Assembly: GCF_030656255.1 (NCBI RefSeq)
Contig: NZ_JAUSOE010000101.1
Span: 1-32,225 of the forward strand
From: Brevundimonas sp.
GTDB taxonomy: Bacteria; Pseudomonadota; Alphaproteobacteria; Caulobacterales; Caulobacteraceae
DNA length: 32,225 bases
Reading direction: 5' to 3'
This document shows positions 1 through 6,262 of the stretch, one piece after another; position 1 is the stretch's first letter, and every line of letters begins with the position of its first letter. Below the pieces are notes generated by a model. It worked only from the letters and a program-made list of their open reading frames with translations, ran no database searches and was not told the origin of the DNA. The position numbers were made by a program, and so were the translations under genes.

Positions 1-975
1 CGCGGGCGCAGGAGCGGCGGGAGCAGGCTCAGGCGCCGGCGCCGGTGCGGGGGCGACGGCGACGGGGGCCGGCTCGGCGGCGGGCGCGCCACCGGCGGCC
101 TTGGCCAGCAGGGCGGCGATATCCAGTTCGTCGCTGGCGGGCAGCACCGCCGGCGGCTCGTCCTCGAAGGCGAGGACCGGTTCCGCCCCGCCGCCCAGGG
201 GCGAGATCGTCAGGTCGCAGTCGGCCTCGACGAAGTCGAACACCTCACGCACGACCTTCTCCTCGATCGCTGCGGTCAGATCGATGGTCCAGGTCAGATA
301 GCCGTCCTCGGCCACCAGAACGTCCAGCGTCGGCACGGCGCTGTCGTCCAGCGACACCGCGATCGGTCCCAGGCGACCCAGTTCGCGCAGCAGCAGGCCA
401 GCCTCGTTGGCGCTGCCGTACATGCGGCCGTGGGGCTTGAACAGGATACGCCAGCCCGTCTGGGCCTCGGCCGTAACCGCCTCGGGCTCGTCCAGGGACG
501 GTAGGGGTTCCTCCAGCGCGACGTCGAAGGCCATGGGCACGAAGCCGAAGTCGTCTTCGTCTTCCTCGACCACCGGCGGCGCCTCGCCGCCGTGGGTCAG
601 CAGTTCCAGTTCATGAACCAGACCGGCCGAACGCTCCTCATCGACCGGCGGGGCCAGGCCTTGCGCGGCCTGGATATGGTCGGCCAGCACGTCGGAGGCG
701 CGCAGCAGGGTCTTGATCGTCACCGTGTCGCAGGGTTTGCGACCGGCACGCAGCTCGTCCATCAACGTCTCGAAGACGTGGGCGAAACGGACCAGGGCCT
801 CCAGACCGAACGCCCCCGCCCCCCCCTTCACCGAGTGAACGGCGCGGAAGACGGCGTTGATGGTTTCAAGGTCGGTCTGACCCTGTTCCAGCAGCATCAG
901 CTTCGATTCCAGATCCGCGAGCAGTTCGTCGCATTCCTGGAAGAAGGTGGCTTTGATGGCTTCGAAGGCGTCCAT
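1..975 (-). CDS. cheA: Chemotaxis histidine kinase CheA, N-terminal part (cut by the left edge)
   Basis: CheA autophosphorylates on receptor signal and passes the phosphate to CheY and CheB. Only the first 325 codons are here; dimerisation, ATPase and CheW-like domains must lie beyond position 1. Residues 1-110 form the Hpt (P1) domain, with the phospho-acceptor His47 in the motif HSVKGGAGAF. An acidic linker follows. Residues around 190-270 (beginning GWRILFKPHG, then LLLRELGRLG) form a second folded domain seen in many alphaproteobacterial CheA proteins. An Ala/Pro-rich linker reaches the edge. The ATG at 975 lies 27 bp after the cheY stop and has no good Shine-Dalgarno, so translation may depend on coupling. 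It is the fourth gene of the mcp-STAS-cheY-cheA run. Confidence 0.93.
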   Translation of the reverse strand, partial: MDAFEAIKATFFQECDELLADLESKLMLLEQGQTDLETINAVFRAVHSVKGGAGAFGLEALVRFAHVFETLMDELRAGRKPCDTVTIKTLLRASDVLADHIQAAQGLAPPVDEERSAGLVHELELLTHGGEAPPVVEEDEDDFGFVPMAFDVALEEPLPSLDEPEAVTAEAQTGWRILFKPHGRMYGSANEAGLLLRELGRLGPIAVSLDDSAVPTLDVLVAEDGYLTWTIDLTAAIEEKVVREVFDFVEADCDLTISPLGGGAEPVLAFEDEPPAVLPASDELDIAALLAKAAGGAPAAEPAPVAVAPAPAPAPEPAPAAPAPA

Positions 976-1002
976 GGCTTGCGGCCGATCGATCTGTGAG
1001 GG

Positions 1003-1368
1003 TTAGGCCGCGACGCGGCGGACGGCGTCGACCAGTTTGACCGGATCGAAAGGTTTGACGATCCAGCCGGTGGCGCCGGCGGCGCGGGCGCGGGCCTTCT
1101 TCTCGGCGTCGCTCTCGGTCGTCAGCACCAGGCAAGGGGTGGTCCGGTGGTTCGGATCGGCGCGCATGCCTTCGATGAAGCCGAAACCGTCCATGCGGGG
1201 CATGTTGATGTCGGTGATGACCACGTCCGCGCCTTGCGCGGCCAGGGTCTCCAGACCATCAATGCCGTCGACGGCCTGGATCACGGTGTAACCCGCGTCC
1301 TCCAGGGCCATCAGCAGCATGTCGCGCATGGTGCGGGAATCATCGACGGTCAGGACTGTCTTTTTCAC
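1003..1368 (-). CDS. cheY: Single-domain response regulator CheY
   Basis: A 121-aa stand-alone receiver domain that, when phosphorylated by CheA, would bind the flagellar switch or act as a phosphate sink. Visible key residues: acidic pocket Asp9-Asp10, phospho-acceptor Asp53 in ITDINMPRMDG, switch Thr83, and Lys105 in the VKPF motif. The length is normal for CheY and there is no output domain. The start is GTG at 1368; its GTG overlaps the TGA of the upstream STAS gene by 3 bp (GTGA), with an AAGGAG Shine-Dalgarno inside the STAS coding end, so the two are translationally coupled. By position it corresponds to the first cheY of the Caulobacter major chemotaxis cluster; that equivalence is inference. 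Confidence 0.93.
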   Translation of the reverse strand: MKKTVLTVDDSRTMRDMLLMALEDAGYTVIQAVDGIDGLETLAAQGADVVITDINMPRMDGFGFIEGMRADPNHRTTPCLVLTTESDAEKKARARAAGATGWIVKPFDPVKLVDAVRRVAA

Positions 1369-1682
1369 GCGAGAGCTCCTTCAAGGGGGTCTTGGGCAAG
1401 GGTGTCTTGGGCAAGGGGGTCGTAGTCATTGGCTTCGGACGCACCGAAGGCGGTCCACTGTTCAGAAAAACCTTGGGACTGGGGCGCGATGATCAGATCG
1501 ACGCCGTCGGCGGCCCAGGTCTTGCGGGCCGACAACAAGACCTGAAGGCAGAGACCGCCCAGACGCTCGACGTTCGAGGCGTCCACCGTGACCGGCTGAC
1601 CCCGTCGCGCCAGCAGCTCCGCCTTCAACGGCTCGGCCGCATTCATATCCAGCACCGTCGCCAGCACGATGGCGTCCGTCAT
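1365..1682 (-). CDS. STAS-domain protein of the chemotaxis cluster
   Basis: A 105-aa protein with a single STAS (anti-sigma antagonist-like) fold, recognisable from the central stretch VDASNVERLGGLCLQVLLSA. In classical anti-sigma antagonists the loop before this helix carries a phosphorylated Ser (DSSG); here the aligned residues are RLGG, so regulation by phosphorylation at that site is unlikely. It lies between mcp and cheY as does the small STAS gene in Caulobacter-type clusters, where its role is poorly defined. The start ATG at 1682 has an AAGGGA Shine-Dalgarno. The C-terminus carries a tandem 15-bp repeat coding LAQDT/LAQDP, which looks like a recent slippage extension. Its role in signalling is not deducible from sequence. 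Confidence 0.85.
   Translation of the reverse strand: MTDAIVLATVLDMNAAEPLKAELLARRGQPVTVDASNVERLGGLCLQVLLSARKTWAADGVDLIIAPQSQGFSEQWTAFGASEANDYDPLAQDTLAQDPLEGALA
1383..1417 (-). repeat. Tandem 15-bp repeat in the 3' end of the STAS gene
   Basis: On the plus strand the 14-mer GTCTTGGGCAAGGG occurs at 1389 and again at 1404, a 15-bp period. It is read on the minus strand as LAQD-T-LAQD-P, followed by a partial third unit (CCCTTG). The repeat is in frame and directly precedes the Shine-Dalgarno of cheY. Confidence 0.85.
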
Positions 1683-1755
1683 GAGAAGTTCCCTTCATCT
1701 GCCCCAAGACCATGCATGGCACAGCTTTGGTAAATACCCCTTGAAGACGGAATCA

Positions 1756-3714
1756 TCAGAACTCCTCCCAACCTTCCGGATCGGCCTCGACCTTGAGCGC
1801 GGCGCCGCCGCGGCCGACGGTCTTCAGGGCCTGGATCATGCGATTGACGGGCTTGGGCGCGGCTTGGTGAGCCGGGGCGGGGCGAGCGGGCGCCGGGCTG
1901 CGGCGGCTGGGGGCGGCGTGACCTTCTGAACCCTGGCCGACCTTGAACTGGGCCACGGACGTCTGCAGAGCTTCCGCCTCCTGAGCCAGCGAATGGCTGG
2001 CGGCGGTCGATTGCTCGACCATGGCCGCGTTTTGCTGGGTGACCTGGTCCATCTGGTTCACAGCCGTGTTGACCTGGGCCAGGCCCACGGCCTGTTCCTG
2101 GGCCGAAGCGGCGATTTCCGTGACCAGGGCGTCGATCTCGGCGACCCGGTCCACGATCCGTTGCAGGGCGTCGCCGGTCTGACCGACCAGTTTGACGCCC
2201 GAGCCCACCTGGGTGGTCGAGGCCGAGATCAGGGTCTTGATCTCCTTGGCCGCATCGGCCGAACGCTGGGCCAGGGCCCGCACTTCCGACGCCACGACCG
2301 CGAAACCGCGACCGGCCTCGCCGGCGCGCGCCGCCTCGACGCCGGCGTTCAGGGCCAGCAGATTGGTCTGGAAGGCGATCTCGTCGATGACGCCGATGAT
2401 CTGGTTGATCTGGCTGGACGAGGATTCGATCGCCTGCATGGCCGAAACCGCATCGCGGACAATGACGCCCGAGGTCTCGGCGTCGCCCTTGGCGGACTGA
2501 ACCACGTCAGAGGCCTGACGCGCGCCCGAGGCGGTCTTGTTCACCGTCGCCGTGATTTCGTCCAGGGCGGCGGCGGTCTCTTCCAGGCTGGCGGCCTGTT
2601 GTTCGGTGCGGCGCGACAGGTCGTCGGCGGCCTGCGAAATCTCGCCGGCGCCCGAGCGAATGCCCGCCACATTGCTGAGCACCACGCTCATGGCCTGCTG
2701 CAGCTGGGCGATGGCGGTGTTGAAGTCGGTCTTCAGCTTTTCGGCGCGCGGCGCGACCTCAGTCGTGAACCGGTGGGTCAGATCGCCGTTCGACATGGCG
2801 GCCAGGCCGTCGGCCAGAGCCGTCAGGGCGACGCGATCCTCTTCGGCGATGCGCGCCTTCTCGGCCTCGTTGGCCAGGCGCTCGTTCTCGCTCATCGAGC
2901 GGTTCGAGGCGGCCTCGGCCTCGATGCGGATTTTTTCGACGGCGGCGTCGCGGAAGGCCACGATCGCCTGGCCCATCTTGCCGAACTCGTCCTTGCGGTC
3001 GGCGCCGACGATCTGGATCGAGGTGTCGCCCGCCATCAGCTTCTGCATATAGCCGATCATGCTCATCGTCGGCCGCACGATGGCGCGGGTCACGCCGAAG
3101 CCGACGGCCAGGGCCAGCAGCAGCACCGAGATCAGGCCGATCATCACCGCCATCATGGCGTTCTTGGTCGCCGTGTTCTGCGCGTCGCGCGTCACCACCA
3201 GCGCCGCTTCGTTGGCGGCCTTCAGCTCATCGACCGCCTCTTCCGCCGGCGCGATATAGGTGTCCGCGACGCCTTCGCGGCCGACCATGTTCTCGGCTTC
3301 CTCCAGGCGGCCCTCGCGAACCAGGACCTGTCCGACCTGGACGACGTTCTTGTACCATTCGGCGTTGGCCTGGATCGCCCGATCTATCGGCGCCGTGCGA
3401 TCTGCAGGCAGACCGGCGCGCTCTTCTTCCAGGGCGGCGATGAATTTGGCGCGGTGGGCGTCAAGTCGCTCAGTGTAATAGGGATCGCCCGAGAGCAGGT
3501 AGCCGCGATAGGCGTTCTCCTGCTTGGCCAGATAGAACTCCGCCCGGGCCGTGGCGCGGGTCATGGAGTTTTCCACGCTGCGGGCCTCGCCCGCGCTCTG
3601 GAGGGCCAAGAGATTCGCCACGACGACGGCGCCCATGATGGCGATGGCGACCAGCACCAAGGCGAAGGCGCTGAACAGCTTGCGGCCGACCGGCATGTTT
3701 TCAGTAAACTTCAC
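1756..3714 (-). CDS. Methyl-accepting chemotaxis protein with CHASE3-like sensor and CheR/CheB docking tail
   Basis: A transmembrane chemoreceptor that senses an unknown periplasmic cue and controls CheA. The GTG at 3714 gives 652 aa and has GGGAGAG upstream; the open frame runs 67 codons further, but that part is low-complexity and lacks a ribosome site. Order: TM1 about 14-36, helical periplasmic domain about 37-186 resembling CHASE3, TM2 about 187-209, a HAMP domain, a second HAMP-like linker (LADGLAAMSNGDLTHRF), then the signalling hairpin with its tip near residue 460 (LNAGVEAARAGEAGRGFAVV). The tail is Pro/Ala-rich and ends in GWEEF, much like the NWETF pentapeptide that tethers CheR and CheB in enteric receptors. 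It is the first gene of the operon and probably its major receptor, equivalent in position to Caulobacter mcpA. Confidence 0.93.
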   Translation of the reverse strand: MKFTENMPVGRKLFSAFALVLVAIAIMGAVVVANLLALQSAGEARSVENSMTRATARAEFYLAKQENAYRGYLLSGDPYYTERLDAHRAKFIAALEEERAGLPADRTAPIDRAIQANAEWYKNVVQVGQVLVREGRLEEAENMVGREGVADTYIAPAEEAVDELKAANEAALVVTRDAQNTATKNAMMAVMIGLISVLLLALAVGFGVTRAIVRPTMSMIGYMQKLMAGDTSIQIVGADRKDEFGKMGQAIVAFRDAAVEKIRIEAEAASNRSMSENERLANEAEKARIAEEDRVALTALADGLAAMSNGDLTHRFTTEVAPRAEKLKTDFNTAIAQLQQAMSVVLSNVAGIRSGAGEISQAADDLSRRTEQQAASLEETAAALDEITATVNKTASGARQASDVVQSAKGDAETSGVIVRDAVSAMQAIESSSSQINQIIGVIDEIAFQTNLLALNAGVEAARAGEAGRGFAVVASEVRALAQRSADAAKEIKTLISASTTQVGSGVKLVGQTGDALQRIVDRVAEIDALVTEIAASAQEQAVGLAQVNTAVNQMDQVTQQNAAMVEQSTAASHSLAQEAEALQTSVAQFKVGQGSEGHAAPSRRSPAPARPAPAHQAAPKPVNRMIQALKTVGRGGAALKVEADPEGWEEF

Positions 3715-4072
3715 GCGTACTCTCCCAGGTATCGCAACAATCAGATCGAATCTGCAGAGACGGCGAACCCGTCCGAGTGGATTCTCCCAAGGCCGCGTCC
3801 CGATTCGCCCGCACCCATTCCGATCACCAGGAAGTCGCCGTCCTGCGCTTTGCGCGTGTCGGTCAAACGCCTGGGCGTCGAAGGGCTTGGGAGGATTTCG
3901 GGAAACATCAACCACCTCGGAGCATCTGCATTCTGCCCGCGAAGCATGAGATGATGATTAATATGATTTCTGAACCGCACCCTAGGTAGGAATGCGTAGG
4001 GAAGCGGGCCGCCTCGCGCCGACGGGCGATTTTCGCCCATCAGGCGAACTTAATCGCAAAAATTAATAATAC
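3715..4072. promoter_or_regulatory. Intergenic region between divergent mcp and the PAS kinase
   Basis: About 360 bp with no convincing gene; a 99-codon minus frame here (3741-4040) has neither protein-like composition nor a ribosome site. Three GANTC sites (3748, 3780, 3802) lie 34-92 bp upstream of the mcp start. A perfect palindrome, GGGCGA-TTT-TCGCCC, sits at 4024-4038. The stretch 4050-4170 is clearly AT-rich against its surroundings, as expected for a promoter. TTAA occurs at 4050 and 4063, but the 9-bp spacing does not match the CtrA box spacing of 7. Confidence 0.55.
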
Positions 4073-5608
4073 GTGCTTTTCCCTAACATCAGGAATGTTA
4101 TAGAGATTGGGTCAAAAAAGCGGCAAGGACGTGACGATTATGTTTTCGCAGATGCGAGATATCGCATGATGCAAGCACGGCCAGCGGCTTCTACTCGACC
4201 TGATCTGTCACAGCTTATGGCTCAATTTGCCCGGACGTGTTGGGGCGGCTTTTTGCTTGCCGCCGGTTGCGTATTGGTTGCATCGGCTTTCCGCCTGACG
4301 CTCCAGACTGTAGGCCACATCCACTACCTGCCCATGCTGGCGGCTGTGATAGCGACAGCCTTGGTGGCTCGTCGTCCGGCGACCATCGCGGCGATCGGCC
4401 TGTCCATCATCGCCGACATAGTCATTCTGCCTCGACAGGGCGTTGTGGACGCCGCTGTCCACGCAGCCTTGTTCGTCGCCGTCGCCTTCATCATGGCGGA
4501 GGTCTGTCACCGCCTGAACAGCCGCAGCGCCCTATTGGACAGCATCCTCGCCTCCGTTCCCGTCGTGACGCTGAACGGCGAGGGCCGCATCCTGCGAATC
4601 ACCCCCGCCGCCGCAGACCTGCTCGGCGTCACGTCTGCGGACGCGCTCGCCCGCCCCTTCAGCACTTTCGTCTCCGATTTCGACACAACCGCGCTCGCCG
4701 CCGTGATCCACGGCGTCCCGCTCTCCCTGCCGCCGACCGGGTCCTGGCTGGCGCGTCGGCCGGACGGCGAGGTCGTTCCGCTGACGATCCACGCCAGCCT
4801 TCTCTCCCAGAGCGTCAATCCCGAACGGATGGTGCTGTCCCTCGGCGACCAGCGACAGGCGGCGGCCGCCAATGATCGCATGCGCGATCTGATGAACCAG
4901 CTCAGCAAGAGCTGGCGGCTTAACTCCATGGGCGAGATGGCGGCGACCCTGGCGCACGAGCTGAACCAACCCCTTACGGCCGCCACGGTCTATCTGCACG
5001 CCGGCCAGACAGACATCGCCCGGGCAGGGCCGCTGGGCGACAGCGCCGGCCGCGCCCTGGATTTGGCCAAGACCCAGCTCATTCGCGCCGGAGACATCAT
5101 TCGCCGCATGCGCGAATTCGTCTCGACCGGCGCCCGCGACCTGACCGAACAGCGCGTCTCTTCCATGATCGAAGACCTGCGTCCCCTCTTCGACCTGATC
5201 CGTGTCGACACGGGCGTGGTGATCCGGGTCGATGTGCGCGACGTCGGCGATCATGTGCTGGCGGATCGCATCCAGTTCCAACAAGCGATCAACAACCTGG
5301 TCCGCAACGCCGTCGACGCCGTCGCGGGGCGTGAACTCGGCCTGGTGCGCATCACCGGACGCAGCCTTGGAAACCAGGGCTACGAGATCGTCGTAGAAGA
5401 CGATGGTCCTGGAATTCCAGAAGATCAGATGGACCGGATCTTCCAGCCGATGACCACGACCAAGGCGAGCGGGATGGGCCTGGGCCTGTCCGTCACCCGC
5501 TCCATCATCGAGAGCCATGACGCCGTCCTGACCGTCGGCCGCAGTCCGCTGGGCGGCGCGGCCTTCTCCTTCTGCCTTTCCCCCGTCTCGGAGCTCGAAG
5601 CCGCATGA
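4073..5608 (+). CDS. Membrane-anchored PAS sensor histidine kinase, FixL-like
   Basis: A sensor kinase expected to phosphorylate the FixJ-type regulator encoded next, with which it overlaps by 4 bp (ATGA). Numbering from the GTG at 4073 gives 511 aa. Hydrophobic segments at about 57-75, 84-100, 103-119 and 127-145 suggest a four-helix membrane module like the DUF4118/KdpD type. A PAS-like domain covers about 152-262. The H box has His295 in LAHELNQPLTA, typical of FixL-like kinases. The N box is NNLVRNAVDAV, then VEDDGPGIP, then MGLGLSV. No residues identify haem or another cofactor in the PAS domain, so oxygen sensing is not shown. The start is uncertain: ATG at 4166 or 4217 are in frame and the DNA before them is AT-rich like a promoter. 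Confidence 0.88.
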   Translation: MLFPNIRNVIEIGSKKRQGRDDYVFADARYRMMQARPAASTRPDLSQLMAQFARTCWGGFLLAAGCVLVASAFRLTLQTVGHIHYLPMLAAVIATALVARRPATIAAIGLSIIADIVILPRQGVVDAAVHAALFVAVAFIMAEVCHRLNSRSALLDSILASVPVVTLNGEGRILRITPAAADLLGVTSADALARPFSTFVSDFDTTALAAVIHGVPLSLPPTGSWLARRPDGEVVPLTIHASLLSQSVNPERMVLSLGDQRQAAAANDRMRDLMNQLSKSWRLNSMGEMAATLAHELNQPLTAATVYLHAGQTDIARAGPLGDSAGRALDLAKTQLIRAGDIIRRMREFVSTGARDLTEQRVSSMIEDLRPLFDLIRVDTGVVIRVDVRDVGDHVLADRIQFQQAINNLVRNAVDAVAGRELGLVRITGRSLGNQGYEIVVEDDGPGIPEDQMDRIFQPMTTTKASGMGLGLSVTRSIIESHDAVLTVGRSPLGGAAFSFCLSPVSELEAA

Positions 5609-6216
5609 CTCAACACTCCGTCTTCGTGATCGACGACGATCAGGCCTTGCGGGATTCGTTGTTGATGCTCCTGCGCGGCGAGGGCATTCGCGCCCGCGGC
5701 TTCCCCAGCGCCACGGCCTTCCTGGACGCCTTGCCCGAAGAAAAGACGGCCTGCGTCATCACCGATCTGCGCATGCCGCAGATGGAAGGCGCCGAGTTGA
5801 TACGCCAGCTTTCTCGACTGCGTGGCGAGGCCTGGCCCGTCATCGTCATCACCGGTCACGCCGACGTGCCCCTGGCGGTTCAACTGATGAAGGCGGGGGT
5901 CGTCGACTTCATCGAAAAACCCTTCGATCCGAACCGCATCCTCGAAGCCGTGCGCGGCTGCCTGTCCGTCCTGGAACGCCAGGGGGCCGAAAGCGAGGCG
6001 CGCGAGGAGGCGACGTCCCGCCTGGCCAGTCTGACGCCGCGCGAACGCCAGGTCTTCGAGGCTCTGATCGACGGCAAGTCGAACAAGGAAATCGCCATCA
6101 GCCTCAGCATCAGCCCCCGAACCGTCGAGATCTTCCGCGCCAAGGTGATGCAGAAGATGCAGGTCACCAGCCTGTCCATGCTGGTGCGGATGGGGCTGCG
6201 CTGCGCCGAAGCCTGA
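5605..6216 (+). CDS. FixJ/NarL-type response regulator with LuxR HTH
   Basis: A 203-aa DNA-binding regulator, the likely phosphorylation target of the kinase directly upstream. The receiver domain has the acidic pocket Asp10-Asp12, phospho-acceptor Asp54 in ITDLRMP, and a Lys in DFIEKPF. The C-terminal LuxR/GerE helix-turn-helix begins at LTPRERQVFEAL and contains SNKEIAISLSISPRTVEI. Length and spacing match FixJ. The 4-bp ATGA overlap with the kinase shows tight co-translation. Target genes are unknown; no fix or nitrogen-fixation genes are near, so the pair should be described as FixLJ-like, not as FixLJ. Confidence 0.92.
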   Translation: MTQHSVFVIDDDQALRDSLLMLLRGEGIRARGFPSATAFLDALPEEKTACVITDLRMPQMEGAELIRQLSRLRGEAWPVIVITGHADVPLAVQLMKAGVVDFIEKPFDPNRILEAVRGCLSVLERQGAESEAREEATSRLASLTPRERQVFEALIDGKSNKEIAISLSISPRTVEIFRAKVMQKMQVTSLSMLVRMGLRCAEA

Positions 6217-6262
6217 AAAGCCCCTTGAGCCGCACCGGGATCATCGCCACCTTGCAGGGGTC

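Noticed and set aside
3715-3915. N-terminal extension of the chemoreceptor to 719 aa
   Set aside because: The added 67 residues are Arg/Pro-rich and unlike receptors; a GTG at 3714 has a good GGGAGAG ribosome site directly before the first membrane helix.
1993-3954. A 653-codon plus-strand frame opposite the chemoreceptor
   Set aside because: It mirrors a clear receptor gene; its His/Gly/Asp/Arg-rich composition is that of the antisense of high-GC coding DNA.
3741-4040. A 99-codon minus frame in the mcp upstream region
   Set aside because: No ribosome site, no recognisable composition, and it covers the likely promoter of mcp.
4050-4066. CtrA box (TTAA ... TTAA) upstream of the kinase
   Set aside because: The two TTAA are 9 bp apart, not the 7 of the consensus.
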